DNA of 64,000 nt from Actinopolymorpha singaporensis (GTDB lineage Bacteria > Actinomycetota > Actinomycetes > Propionibacteriales > Actinopolymorphaceae), in NCBI RefSeq assembly GCF_900104745.1, contig NZ_LT629732.1, positions 620,001 through 684,000 of the forward strand. The letters are read 5' to 3'. The notes beneath the pieces are model-generated. The model did no database searches. It was given only the letters and a program-made list of their open reading frames with translations, and was not told the origin of the DNA. The position numbers were made by a program, and so were the translations under genes. The stretch's first letter is position 1. The number at the start of each line of letters is the position of its first letter. Positions 15,912 to 25,212 of the stretch are shown here, piece after piece.

Positions 15912-17141
15912 ATGCCTGGCAACAAGGCAGTCGAGTACATCGGACCGGGCAAGGTCGAGGTCCGCACCATCGACTATCCGGTGCTGGAACTTCGCCCCGG
16001 GCCGGGCGTACCTCCGAAGAACGCCGGGCGGCAGTGCCCGCACGGTGTGATCCTCAAGGTCGTCGCGACCAACATCTGCGGCTCCGACCAGCACATGGTG
16101 CGCGGGCGGACGACCGCCCCGGCCGGACTGGTCCTCGGCCACGAGATCACCGGGGAGGTCGTGGAGAAGGGCCGGGACGTGGAGAACATCGACGTCGGCG
16201 ACCTGGTGTCGGTGCCGTTCAACATCGCCTGCGGGCGGTGCCGCATGTGCAAGCAGGGCAACACCCACGTCTGCCTGAACGTCAACCCCGAACGCCCCGG
16301 CGGTGCGTACGGCTACGTCGACATGGGTGGCTGGGTTGGCGGCCAGGCGGAGTACGTCATGTCGCCCTATGCCGACTGGAACCTGCTGAAGTTCCCCGAC
16401 AAGGACCAGGCGATGGAGAAGATCCTCGACCTGGCGATGCTGGCCGACATCTTCCCCACCGGCTATCACGGCTGCTACACGGCCGGGGTGACCTCGGGGT
16501 CGACGGTCTACATCGCCGGCGCCGGGCCGGTGGGGCTCGCCGCGGCATGTGCGGCGTACCTGCTCGGCGCGTCCGTGGCCATCGTCGGCGACATGAACAC
16601 CCAGCGGCTCGAACAGGCCCGCAGCTTCGGCTGCGAGACGGCCGACCTCACCGAGGACGCCACCCTCGCCGAGCAGATCGAGCAGATCCTCGGTGTGCCC
16701 GAGGTGGACGCCGCGGTCGACTGCGTCGGCTTCGAGGCCAAGGGGCGGGGCGACGACGGTCCGACCGAACAACCGGCGACCGTGCTGAACTCGATCATGG
16801 AGGTCACCCGGCCGGCCGGCAAACTCGGCATTCCGGGTCTGTACGTCACCGACGACCCGGGCGCGAGCGACGAGGCCGCGAGGCACGGCAGCCTGTCCAT
16901 CCGGATCGGGCAGGGCTGGGCGAAGGCACACCAGTTCGCCACCGGACAGTGCCCGGTGATGCGCTACAACCGAGGGCTGATGGACGCGATCCTGCACGAC
17001 CGGGTCCAGATCGCGAAGGCGGTGAACGCGACGGTCATTCCGCTGGATGAGGCGCCGAACGCCTACGAGGACTTCGACCGGGGCGAGGCGAAGAAGTTCG
17101 TCCTCGACCCGCACGGGATGCTCACCGGCAAGACTGCGTGA
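15912..17141 (+). CDS. fdhA: Glutathione-independent formaldehyde dehydrogenase
   Basis: A 409-residue zinc-containing medium-chain dehydrogenase of the Pseudomonas putida formaldehyde-dehydrogenase type, oxidising formaldehyde to formate with NAD+. It starts MPGNKAVEYIGPGKVEVRTI. The catalytic-zinc block is ICGSDQHMVRG with LGHEITGEVVEKG; the structural-zinc cysteines are in CGRCRMCKQGNTHVC; the Rossmann motif is AGAGPVGLAAA. The insertion GAYGYVDMGGWVGGQAEYV is characteristic. The ATG was chosen for GGGAGG 6 nt upstream. It is a single-gene unit. It could supply the formate used by the selenium-dependent formate dehydrogenase at 50 kb. The symbol is shared in the literature with formate dehydrogenase alpha. 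Confidence 0.93.
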   Translation: MPGNKAVEYIGPGKVEVRTIDYPVLELRPGPGVPPKNAGRQCPHGVILKVVATNICGSDQHMVRGRTTAPAGLVLGHEITGEVVEKGRDVENIDVGDLVSVPFNIACGRCRMCKQGNTHVCLNVNPERPGGAYGYVDMGGWVGGQAEYVMSPYADWNLLKFPDKDQAMEKILDLAMLADIFPTGYHGCYTAGVTSGSTVYIAGAGPVGLAAACAAYLLGASVAIVGDMNTQRLEQARSFGCETADLTEDATLAEQIEQILGVPEVDAAVDCVGFEAKGRGDDGPTEQPATVLNSIMEVTRPAGKLGIPGLYVTDDPGASDEAARHGSLSIRIGQGWAKAHQFATGQCPVMRYNRGLMDAILHDRVQIAKAVNATVIPLDEAPNAYEDFDRGEAKKFVLDPHGMLTGKTA

Positions 17142-17288
17142 GCCGACCGGCGTACCGGCACAGCACTTTCGTAGGGCTCACCCGCACCCATCGCCGCTGG
17201 TGAGGGTGCCGGCCCGCTCGCTGTAATCACTGTGGTCCCGTTCCCGGACCGGGGACGGAACGGCCCAGATCCCTTACAGCGAAGCGAG

Positions 17289-18983
17289 ATGAGCATGCGC
17301 AAGCGAATCGGTACGTCGGCGGCGATGGCCGCTGCCGCCGGCCTCACGGTGAGCCTCGCCAGCCTGCTGACCGGCCAGGCCCTCGCCGCCGGTCCCCCCA
17401 CCGCGGTCGGTCCGCCACCCAGCACGGCCGGTACGCCGGACCGGCCGGTCGTGCGGACCGACCGCGGCCCCGTCGCGGGCACGGCCACCGATCACTACCG
17501 CCTCTTCCAGGGAATTCCGTACGCCGCGCCGCCCACCGGCCGGCTGCGGTGGGCGAACCCGCGCCCGGCGGCCCACTGGGACGGCGTCCGGACCGCCACG
17601 AACCCGGGCAACCCGTGTCCGCAGGGCCCCGGCGAGGTGCCCGGCGGCAGCACCACCGAGGACTGCCTCTACCTGAACGTCGCCAGCCCGGCGACCGCCG
17701 GCCCCACGACCGCCGGCCCGAAGCGCCCGCGTCCGGTCGTGGTGTGGGTGCACGGCGGCGGGTTCACCTCGGGTGCGGGCAGCAGCTACGACGCCCGCCG
17801 GCTGGCGGTCCGCGGCGACGTCGTGGTGGTCACCGTCAACTACCGGCTGGGCGTCTTCGGGTACTTCGCCCTGCCCGGCCTGCGCGGCAGCGGTGACTTC
17901 GGCCTGCAGGACCAGCTCGCCGCGCTGCGGTGGGTGCGCCGCAACATCGCGGCCTTCGGCGGCGACCCCCACAACGTCACGCTGGCCGGTGAGTCCGCCG
18001 GCGGCATGAGCACGTGCGCGTTCCTGACCGCTCCGGCGGCGGCGGGCCTGTTCCAGAAGGGGATCATGCAGAGCGGTTCCTGCCTGCTGGACTGGCCGGA
18101 GAACACCTGGTACCCCGGCATGCCCGCGTTCGCGCCGTACGCGCCGCTGGCGCAGGTCGAGGAGTTCGGCAGGGAGACCGCCGCAGACCTGCACTGCGCC
18201 GACCCGCAGACCGCCGTCGCGCTCGCCTGCCTGCGGAAGGTCGCGCCGGAACGACTGCTCGCGGTCGACCAGCCCTACAACATGCCGGCGTACGGCACAC
18301 CGCTCCTCCCCCGAGACCCCGCCGTGGCGCTGCGCGCCGGGCACTTCCGCAAGGTGCCGGTCATCTCCGGCGGCAACCGCGACGAGGGCGCCGGCAACGC
18401 GGCCGCCCTGCAGCACAACCAGCCGCTGACCGAGCAGGGCTACCTCGACCTGCTCACCGGCACGTTCGGGGCCGACGCCGGCCGGCAGGTCGCCGCGCAC
18501 TACCCGGTGGCCGCGTTCGGTACGCCGGCGCAGGCGTGGGCGGCGGTCATCTCCGACCGGCCGTGGGCCTGCCCGACGCTGCGGGGCACCCAGCTGCTGG
18601 CGAGGCGGACCACGACGTACGCCTACGAGTTCGCCGACCGGACCGCGCCGAACCTGGGCGCGCCGCCACCGCCGAACTTCCGGCTGGGGGCCAGCCACGC
18701 GTTCGACCTGCCGTACGTCTTCGACTTCAGCGCCTACGGCCTGCGCCTCGACCCCGCGCAGCAGCACCTGTCGGACCAGATGGTCGGCTACTGGACGAGG
18801 TTCGCCGCCACGGGGAACCCGAACGGGCCCGGGCTGCCGGCCTGGCGGGCGTTCCGGCCCGGCGACACGACAGCACCGGCGCTGGCCACGCCGGCCGACG
18901 GCGGTGTGCGGCCGGTCGACCTCGCCGCCCGGCACCAGTGCCGTTTCTGGGCGGGCCTCGCCGCGACCACCGACGCCGGCTGA
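17289..18983 (+). CDS. Secreted type-B carboxylesterase
   Basis: A 564-residue secreted esterase of the cholinesterase/carboxylesterase B family. A Sec signal peptide covers about the first 37 residues (KRIGTSAAMAAAAGLTVSLA to ALAAG). The oxyanion-hole block is VWVHGGGFTSGAG, the nucleophile is Ser236 in GESAGG, the acidic residue is probably Glu in NRDEGAG, and a histidine lies in GASHAFDLPYVF. Likely substrates are short-chain esters; this cannot be narrowed. ATG at 17289, or the next ATG two codons on; no strong ribosome binding site. It converges with the phosphotransferase gene, the two stops separated by one base. Confidence 0.92.
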   Translation: MSMRKRIGTSAAMAAAAGLTVSLASLLTGQALAAGPPTAVGPPPSTAGTPDRPVVRTDRGPVAGTATDHYRLFQGIPYAAPPTGRLRWANPRPAAHWDGVRTATNPGNPCPQGPGEVPGGSTTEDCLYLNVASPATAGPTTAGPKRPRPVVVWVHGGGFTSGAGSSYDARRLAVRGDVVVVTVNYRLGVFGYFALPGLRGSGDFGLQDQLAALRWVRRNIAAFGGDPHNVTLAGESAGGMSTCAFLTAPAAAGLFQKGIMQSGSCLLDWPENTWYPGMPAFAPYAPLAQVEEFGRETAADLHCADPQTAVALACLRKVAPERLLAVDQPYNMPAYGTPLLPRDPAVALRAGHFRKVPVISGGNRDEGAGNAAALQHNQPLTEQGYLDLLTGTFGADAGRQVAAHYPVAAFGTPAQAWAAVISDRPWACPTLRGTQLLARRTTTYAYEFADRTAPNLGAPPPPNFRLGASHAFDLPYVFDFSAYGLRLDPAQQHLSDQMVGYWTRFAATGNPNGPGLPAWRAFRPGDTTAPALATPADGGVRPVDLAARHQCRFWAGLAATTDAG

Positions 18984-18984
18984 A

Positions 18985-20124
18985 TCAGGTCCTCGCGGCG
19001 TCCTCACCGACGGGAGCGCGCGGGAAGAGATCCGCGACGCCGCCGAGTCCGCCCACCACGGCCCGGGCGCCGAGGGCGGACACGGCGGCGGCCCCCTCCC
19101 CGGTGAGGTACGCCGCCGGCGACTTGCCGTGGACGCGGGCGAGCAGGAGCGCGCCGGTGTGCCGGACCACCGCCTCCTCGTCCACGGCCAGGCCGCCGGC
19201 CTGCGCGTATGCCGTACGGAACGCCTCCGCGCAGCGCGCCAGCCGCGCGACGACCTCGAGGCCGTCGGGCCGGTCGGCGAGGTGGACGCCCTTCATCACC
19301 AGGTGGTGCAGCATGAACGCGACGTCGAACACAGGGTTGCCCGCGTGCGCCACCTCGTGGTCGAGCACCCACAGCCCGCCGGCCGCCCCGGCAGGGTCGA
19401 CCAGCACGTTCTTCGGGGAGAAGTCGCCGTGCACCAGACAACGCGGCCGGGTGAGGAGCTCGTCCAGGCAGCCGAGCACCGGGGCGGCGAGGTCGGGCCG
19501 GCGGGCGGCGACGGTGCGGTGGTAGGGGTCGCCGCGAAGCTCCACGAACATCGTGAGGTCGCCGTACGCCGCGAGCCGTTCGCGTGCTCCCGGCCGGGCG
19601 GTGGCGGCGTGCCAGGTGCCCAGCACCCGCCCGAGCGTCGTGCCGGCGGCGACGTCGACCACCCCGGCCAGCAGCGCCTTCCGCCACTCGGTCCACCTGG
19701 ACGGCGCCGCGGTCATGGTGACGACGTACCCGCCCGGGTCATAGTCGACCAGGCGGGGCAGGTGGGCTGGGGTCAGCTCGCCGTACCAGCGCAGCGCCGC
19801 CGCCTCCACCCCGGCGCGTTCGACCCGGGCGGGCCACTCGTCGGCCACCGCGAGGAAGGGCAACGGCTGCTTGACGACGTACGTCCGAACGACGGGCCCG
19901 CCTTCGGCGACCACGAGGAACGTCGCCCCGCTCACCCCGCCGGACAGCACCGACGCCGTGGCCGGGGAGTCCGGGGCGAGCACTCCCCGGTCACGCAGGT
20001 GCCGCACCACGGTGTCCTCGCTCAGCCGCACGCCGAACCGCCTCCCGACGGGTACAGGATCCTCAGGGGTAGGGACATCCCTACCAGCGAACCAGGAGTC
20101 CGCCGGATGGAGAAGTCCGTGCAC
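18985..20124 (-). CDS. Aminoglycoside-phosphotransferase-family kinase
   Basis: A kinase-fold protein of about 350-379 residues. The Brenner motif and metal site are visible as LVHGDFSPKNVLVD and WVLDHEVAHAGNPVFDVAF; FLVVAEGGPVVRTYVVKQ gives the ATP-binding lysine. The family phosphorylates small hydroxyl compounds (antibiotics, choline, sugars); substrate unknown. The GTG at 20124 gives the longest frame, but the GTG at 20031 (VRLSEDTVVRHL), with GGGAGG 9 nt upstream, is an equally good start and would leave room for the divergent kinase promoter. Monocistronic. Confidence 0.82.
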   Translation of the reverse strand: MHGLLHPADSWFAGRDVPTPEDPVPVGRRFGVRLSEDTVVRHLRDRGVLAPDSPATASVLSGGVSGATFLVVAEGGPVVRTYVVKQPLPFLAVADEWPARVERAGVEAAALRWYGELTPAHLPRLVDYDPGGYVVTMTAAPSRWTEWRKALLAGVVDVAAGTTLGRVLGTWHAATARPGARERLAAYGDLTMFVELRGDPYHRTVAARRPDLAAPVLGCLDELLTRPRCLVHGDFSPKNVLVDPAGAAGGLWVLDHEVAHAGNPVFDVAFMLHHLVMKGVHLADRPDGLEVVARLARCAEAFRTAYAQAGGLAVDEEAVVRHTGALLLARVHGKSPAAYLTGEGAAAVSALGARAVVGGLGGVADLFPRAPVGEDAART

Positions 20125-20131
20125 CGGCCCG

Positions 20132-20137
20132 TACTGT
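20132..20137 (+). promoter_or_regulatory. -10 element for a leaderless histidine-kinase transcript
   Basis: TACTGT ends 7 nt before the kinase ATG, and no ribosome binding site is present between them. -35 unclear. Confidence 0.45.
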
Positions 20138-20144
20138 CCCTGAC

Positions 20145-21467
20145 ATGACCAGCACTGTCCCTGACCTGGCCCGCAGGGCGCCGACCGAGATCGGCCGCCG
20201 GGGCTACTGGCACCGGCTCGGCATCCGGTCGGTCTACGTCCTGGTGGGATTTCCGCTGGCGATCGTGCGGTTCGTGGTGCTGCTCGTGTTGTTCCTGCTC
20301 GGTGTGGGAACGACCGTCACCTTCCTCGGGCTGCCGGTTCTGGCCGGGACGATGAAGGTCGCCCGCGGGTTCGCGGCCGTCGACCGGGCCCGGCTGTCGT
20401 GGGTGCAGGGCTGGCCGGCCCGGCGCCCGCCGTACGTCGGCGGCAATCCCCACACCCGGGTGGGCCGGATGCTCGCACCGCTGCGGCAGGCGCAGTCCTG
20501 GGCGGACTGGGGTCACGGCCTCCTCGGGATCTTCCCGGCCGTGCTGGGCTTCGGGTTCACGCTGGTCTGGTGGGCGGGCACGCTGGCCGGCCTCACGTCG
20601 TTCGTCTACATCTGGATCCTTGACCGGACCATCGGCTACGAGGGGCTCGGCACGCTGCTCCGCCTCGGCGACGCCTGGCAGATCGACGCCGCCCTCAGCA
20701 CCGCCGCGGGGCTGATCTTCGCGCTCACCCTCCCCGCGGTGGTCCGGGGCTGCGCGGAGATCGACGCCGCGCTGGCCCGGGCCATGCTGACCAGCGACCG
20801 GGTGGCCGAACTCCACGGCCAGGTGTCCGACCTGACCGAGAGCCGCGACGCGGCCGTCTCCGCGGAGGCCCAGGCCCTGCGCAGGCTGGAACGCGACATC
20901 CACGACGGGCCGCAGCAGCGGCTGGTCCGGCTGGCGATGGACCTGTCCTCGGCGCAGCGCCGGCTGGCCAAGGACCCGGCGACCGTGCAGCCGATGCTGG
21001 CCGAGGCGATCACCGCGACCCGGGAGACGCTGGAGGAGCTTCGGGCGCTGTCCCGCGGGATCGCCCCGCCGATCCTCGCCGACCGCGGGCTGCGGGCCGC
21101 ACTGGCCGCGGTCGCCGGGCGGTCGACGGTGCCGGTCGACCTCGACGTGGACGTGCCCGACGGTGAGCACCTGCCGCTGATGGTGGAGAACACCGCGTAC
21201 TTCCTGGTCGCCGAGGCGCTCACCAACGTGGCCAAGCACAGTGCCGCGACGCAGTGCACGGTCGAGGTGCGCCGTACCGGCACCCACGTCCGCGTCATCG
21301 TCACCGACAACGGCGTCGGCGGTGCACACACCGCCAAGGGGCACGGCCTGGCCGGACTCACCGAGCGCGTACGGGGCGTGGGAGGCTTGCTCGCGGTGAC
21401 GAGCCCGGTCGGCGGGCCGACAGTTCTCACCGCCGAACTCCCGTGGAAGAACTCACAGAACGCCTGA
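20145..21467 (+). CDS. Sensor histidine kinase with N-terminal membrane sensor domain
   Basis: A 440-residue NarL-type two-component kinase. The N-terminal about 230 residues form a membrane sensor domain with four hydrophobic segments (YVLVGFPLAIVRFVVLLVLF, TTVTFLGLPVLAG, LLGIFPAVLGFGFTLVWW, AAGLIFALTLPAVV). A HisKA_3 helix follows with the phospho-acceptor His253 in ERDIHDGPQQRL, then a HATPase domain (ENTAYFLVAEALTNVAKHS, VTDNGVGG, GHGLAGLTERV). Directly followed by its response regulator and an ABC exporter, it probably senses a membrane or drug stress and switches on the pump. Stimulus unknown. Confidence 0.92.
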   Translation: MTSTVPDLARRAPTEIGRRGYWHRLGIRSVYVLVGFPLAIVRFVVLLVLFLLGVGTTVTFLGLPVLAGTMKVARGFAAVDRARLSWVQGWPARRPPYVGGNPHTRVGRMLAPLRQAQSWADWGHGLLGIFPAVLGFGFTLVWWAGTLAGLTSFVYIWILDRTIGYEGLGTLLRLGDAWQIDAALSTAAGLIFALTLPAVVRGCAEIDAALARAMLTSDRVAELHGQVSDLTESRDAAVSAEAQALRRLERDIHDGPQQRLVRLAMDLSSAQRRLAKDPATVQPMLAEAITATRETLEELRALSRGIAPPILADRGLRAALAAVAGRSTVPVDLDVDVPDGEHLPLMVENTAYFLVAEALTNVAKHSAATQCTVEVRRTGTHVRVIVTDNGVGGAHTAKGHGLAGLTERVRGVGGLLAVTSPVGGPTVLTAELPWKNSQNA

Positions 21468-21500
21468 GTCGAAGGGGACTGTCGTGCGAGGGGATCTGTC

Positions 21501-22139
21501 GTGCGCGTGGTGATCGCGGAGGACTCCGTACTCCTCCGGGAGGGACTCGTCCGGTTGCTCGAGGAGGCCGACCACACGGTGGTGGCCACCGTGGGCGACG
21601 GGCCATCCCTGGTGGACGCCGTGCTCACCCACGAGCCGGACGTGTCCGTGGTCGACGTACGCATGCCGCCGACGCACACCGACGAGGGGCTGCGGGCCGC
21701 GATCGAGGTACGCAAGCGGCTGCCGGGCGCGCCGGTGCTGGTCCTGTCGCAGTACGTCGAGGAGTCCTATGCCGCCGACCTGGTGGCCGACCGGGTGGGC
21801 GCGGTGGGCTACCTGCTCAAGGACCGCGTGGTCGACGTGGACGAGTTCCTGGACGGGCTCGCCCGGGTCGCGGCCGGCGGCACCGTCCTCGACTCCGATG
21901 TGGTGGCGCAGCTGCTGGTCGCCCGGCGCGACCCGCTGGCCTCGCTGACGCCGCGCGAGCGCGAGGTGCTCGCCCTGATGGCCGAGGGCCGTACGAACAC
22001 CGCGATCTGTCAGCGGCTCGTGGTCAGCGAGGGCGCGGTGGAGAAGCACATCGGCAACATCTTCGCCAAGCTCGGCCTGGCACCGTCGTTGTCCGACCAT
22101 CGCCGGGTGATGGCCGTCCTCGCCTACCTCCGCCCCTGA
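21501..22139 (+). CDS. NarL/LuxR-family response regulator
   Basis: A 212-residue response regulator: a receiver domain with phospho-acceptor Asp52 in VSVVDVRMPP and the acidic pair near the N-terminus (IAEDS), then a LuxR-type helix-turn-helix (LTPREREVLALMAEGRTN, VSEGAVEKHIGNIFAKLGL). It starts at GTG 33 bp after the kinase and is its evident partner. The target is probably the ABC pair that follows; I see no clear binding site in the 95-bp gap before it. Confidence 0.95.
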   Translation: MRVVIAEDSVLLREGLVRLLEEADHTVVATVGDGPSLVDAVLTHEPDVSVVDVRMPPTHTDEGLRAAIEVRKRLPGAPVLVLSQYVEESYAADLVADRVGAVGYLLKDRVVDVDEFLDGLARVAAGGTVLDSDVVAQLLVARRDPLASLTPREREVLALMAEGRTNTAICQRLVVSEGAVEKHIGNIFAKLGLAPSLSDHRRVMAVLAYLRP

Positions 22140-22234
22140 CCCGGAATCCCCGACTCGGCTTGCCCTTCGTGCTCGGAGGAACGCGCTCGAGGCCGGAGGA
22201 CTTGATCGAAGAACACGTACGAGAGGCACCTGAC

Positions 22235-23134
22235 GTGATCCGGATAGACGGACTGACGAAGCGTTTCGGCGACAGGGCAGCCGTGGACGATCTGACGTTC
22301 GCCGTCGAGCCCGGCCGGGTCACCGGCTTTCTCGGCCCGAACGGAGCGGGAAAGTCGACCACCATGAGAATGATCCTCGGCCTCGACAGGCCGAATGCCG
22401 GGACCGTGACGGTCAACGGCCACAGCTACGTGGGCGTGGCCAGACCCATGCGCGAGGTGGGCGCCCTGCTGGACGCCCGCGCGCTGCACAGCAGGCGTAC
22501 GGCCCGCAACCATCTCCGCTGCCTCGCCCAGACCAACGGCATCGCGGACAAGCGGGTGGACGAGGTGCTGCAGCTGGTCGGGCTGGAATCGGTGGCACGC
22601 AAACGGGCCGGATCCTTCTCCCTGGGCATGAGCCAACGGCTCGGAATCGCGGTGGCGCTGCTCGGTGACCCGAAGGTGCTGTTGTTCGACGAACCGGTCA
22701 ACGGCCTGGATCCCGAGGGCATCAGGTGGATCCGGGAGCTGATGCGCGGACTGGCAGGCGAAGGGCGCACGGTCCTGGTCTCCAGCCATCTGATGAGTGA
22801 GATGGCGCAGACCGCCGACCATCTCATCGTCATCGGCAAGGGAAGACTGATCGCGGACATCGGAATCGGCGAGTTCGTCCGGCAGGGCTCCAACGTCCTG
22901 GTGCGGGCGGACGACCAGGACCGGCTCGTCCCTCACCTGGTCGAGGCGGGCGGCTCCGTCCAGCAGGGTACCGACGGCTCCTTCGTCGTCACCGGGCTGG
23001 AGCCGAGGAGGATCGGCGAGGCCGCGCTTGCCGCCCGGGTCGTGCTCACGGAGCTGACACCACAACGCTCGTTGGAGCAGGCATACATGGATCTGACCCG
23101 TGACAGCGTCGAGTTCCAGGCGAGTGCGGTATGA
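22235..23134 (+). CDS. ABC exporter ATP-binding protein (DrrA/BcrA type)
   Basis: A 299-residue ATPase of a drug- or peptide-type exporter. It has Walker A GPNGAGKST (34-42), signature FSLGMSQRLGIAVAL, Walker B VLLFDEPVNGLDPEG, the H-loop in VSSHLMSEMAQ and a C-terminal extension (LVEAGGSVQQG...) typical of DrrA/BcrA-like proteins. The GTG start has GAGAGG 9 nt upstream and begins at the first conserved strand. The permease gene overlaps its stop (ATGA). Downstream of a two-component pair, it resembles bacitracin- or lantibiotic-resistance modules. Confidence 0.93.
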   Translation: MIRIDGLTKRFGDRAAVDDLTFAVEPGRVTGFLGPNGAGKSTTMRMILGLDRPNAGTVTVNGHSYVGVARPMREVGALLDARALHSRRTARNHLRCLAQTNGIADKRVDEVLQLVGLESVARKRAGSFSLGMSQRLGIAVALLGDPKVLLFDEPVNGLDPEGIRWIRELMRGLAGEGRTVLVSSHLMSEMAQTADHLIVIGKGRLIADIGIGEFVRQGSNVLVRADDQDRLVPHLVEAGGSVQQGTDGSFVVTGLEPRRIGEAALAARVVLTELTPQRSLEQAYMDLTRDSVEFQASAV

Positions 23135-23904
23135 GCGCCATGGCGGGCACCATGCGGTCGGAGTGGACCAAGTTCCGCACGATCCCGTCCAACGTCGCCA
23201 TCCTGCTGGCGACTGTCGCCGTGATGGTGGGCGCTGGCGCCCTCACCGCCAACGGCGCGAGCAGGGGCTACCGAGGGGCGGGAGCGGCGTTCGACGCCAC
23301 CTACATCAGCATGTACGGCGGGTTCCTGTTCGTCCAGATCGCCGTGGGCTCGCTCGGCGTGCTGGTGGTGACCTCCGAGTACGCCACCGGAATGATCCGC
23401 ACGAGCCTGACCGTGGTCCCACGGCGAGGACGGCTGCTGGCCGCCAAGGTCTGGACATTCGGCCTGATCGCCCTTGTGACGGGGGAGATCGCCGCCTTCG
23501 GCGCTTTTCTGTTCGGCCAGACCGTGATCAGCGCCGCCGGGGCCCCGCCCGCCGCGCTCGGCCAGGCCGGCGTGCTGCGGGCCGTCGTCGGCATGGGGCT
23601 GATCTGGGTCCTGGTGGGCCTCACCGGCGTGGCGTTCGGCTCCCTGCTGCGCGACACGATGGCCGCCACGACCGTGGTGGTGGCGGTCAACTTCGTCATC
23701 CCCATCATCGGGCCCAGGCTCATGCCCGACGCCGTCGGAGACTGGGTGACCACGTACTGGCCGATCTCGGCCGGCCTCCAGGTCACCACCACCGTCCCCC
23801 ACGCGGAACGACTCGCCCCCTGGACAGGGCTGGGCCTGATGGCCGGCTTCACCGCCGTCCTGTTGATGGTGTCCTTCGCGGTGTTCCGCTCCCGGGACGC
23901 CTGA
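23131..23904 (+). CDS. ABC-2-type permease
   Basis: A 257-residue membrane subunit with about six hydrophobic segments, starting MRSEWTKFRTIPSN-like after a short leader, with SEYATGMIRTSLTVVPRRGRLLAAK as the usual cytoplasmic loop. It pairs with the preceding ATPase; the ATG overlaps the ATPase stop. Likely exports an antimicrobial or lipid; substrate unknown. Confidence 0.92.
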   Translation: MSAMAGTMRSEWTKFRTIPSNVAILLATVAVMVGAGALTANGASRGYRGAGAAFDATYISMYGGFLFVQIAVGSLGVLVVTSEYATGMIRTSLTVVPRRGRLLAAKVWTFGLIALVTGEIAAFGAFLFGQTVISAAGAPPAALGQAGVLRAVVGMGLIWVLVGLTGVAFGSLLRDTMAATTVVVAVNFVIPIIGPRLMPDAVGDWVTTYWPISAGLQVTTTVPHAERLAPWTGLGLMAGFTAVLLMVSFAVFRSRDA

Positions 23905-23967
23905 GATCCGGAGGTGCCTCAGCCGCGATCCAGCCGGATTCGACCAAGCGGGCCACGACTCCGCCCA

Positions 23968-25056
23968 CTAGGCGCCGACCTGCCCAGGCGCGCCGTGAAG
24001 GATCCGGTCCGGCCGGCCGTTGGGGAGCACGACGACCTTCAGGTGGGCGGCGGGTTCGCGGTGCAGGGCGTCGAACCCGTGCGTCACCACCTGGTCCAGG
24101 CCGATCCGGTCGGTGATCAGCGGGCGCACGTCGACCTTCCCGGACTCCAGCAGCCCGATCGCCTCCGGGAAGTCGACATCGTAGGTGTGCGACAGCGAGG
24201 CGATCAGTTCCTTCTCGCCCAGCAGGAACGACATGAGGTTCAGGTCGAGGGTGTCGCCGCTGACGCCGACCAGGACCGTCCGGCCGCCCTTGCGGGTCCA
24301 CTGCACGGCACTGCGTACGGCCGCGAGCTTTCCGCCCGCCTCGAACACCACGTCCGGACCCACGCCGTCGGTCAGCTCCTTCAGCGCGTCCTCGGCCTCG
24401 TCGGGGCTCACCGCGCGGTCCACACCCAGGCGTTCGGCGAGCGCGCGGCGTTCGGCCACCGGCTCCACCACGACGACGCGTTCGGCGCCGCGCAGCCGGG
24501 CGACCTGGGCCACCAGGAGCCCGATCGTTCCGCCGCCGACGACGGCGACCGTCGAGCCGGGTTCCAGCCGCGAACGCCGCACCGCGCGCACCGCGACCGA
24601 GGTGGGTTCGGTGACCGCCGCCTCTTCGGGGGTGAGGGCGTCGGAGTACGGCAGGCAGATGCGCGCGGGTGCCAGCATCTCCTCGGCCAGTCCCCCGTCG
24701 GCGCCCTGGCCGGTCGACCGCAGGCTCACGCACAGGGCGTAGTCGCCGCGCCGGCACCAGAAGCACTCCCCGCAGAACAGGTGGCCCTCGACCGCGACCC
24801 GCCGGCCCACCGGCAGGTCCACTCCGGGCCCGGCCTCCACGACCACCCCGGCGGACTCGTGGCCCATCGTCAGCGGTTCGCGCTCGGCCAGCGGCGGCTC
24901 CTCGGACCGGCGGGCGTTCAGGTAGACCTCGAGGTCGGTGCCGCAGATCCCGGCCGCCTCGACCTTCAGCCGGACCCAGCCGGGCGGAGGGCTGCCGAGC
25001 GCGGGGACGTCCTCGATCCGCAGGTCCTGCCGGCCGTACATCCTCGCGGCGCGCAT
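23968..25056 (-). CDS. Zinc-dependent medium-chain alcohol dehydrogenase
   Basis: A 362-residue medium-chain dehydrogenase of the sorbitol/threonine-dehydrogenase type. Catalytic zinc: AAGICGTDLEVYL and MGHESAGVVVEAG; structural zinc: CGECFWCRRGDYALC; NAD site: VVGGGTIGLLVAQVA with an acidic residue in VVVEPVAERR suggesting NAD+. It probably oxidises a polyol or secondary alcohol. The ATG was set by GAAGGAG just upstream; a longer frame exists but is unsupported. Divergent from the ACT-GNAT gene, so the two could share regulation. Confidence 0.9.
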   Translation of the reverse strand: MRAARMYGRQDLRIEDVPALGSPPPGWVRLKVEAAGICGTDLEVYLNARRSEEPPLAEREPLTMGHESAGVVVEAGPGVDLPVGRRVAVEGHLFCGECFWCRRGDYALCVSLRSTGQGADGGLAEEMLAPARICLPYSDALTPEEAAVTEPTSVAVRAVRRSRLEPGSTVAVVGGGTIGLLVAQVARLRGAERVVVVEPVAERRALAERLGVDRAVSPDEAEDALKELTDGVGPDVVFEAGGKLAAVRSAVQWTRKGGRTVLVGVSGDTLDLNLMSFLLGEKELIASLSHTYDVDFPEAIGLLESGKVDVRPLITDRIGLDQVVTHGFDALHREPAAHLKVVVLPNGRPDRILHGAPGQVGA

Positions 25057-25212
25057 CGGTCTCCTTCGCAGGAATTCGGGGGGCTGGGCCGGTTCGGTGC
25101 GTTCGTGGGCATCCACGGCGAACCGGCTCTCGTCGCGCATCGTATCCAGCGGATTTTGCCTGGCCGCAACACTGGCCGACCCCGGCCCGAAACATGGCGA
25201 CCGCATCCTGAC

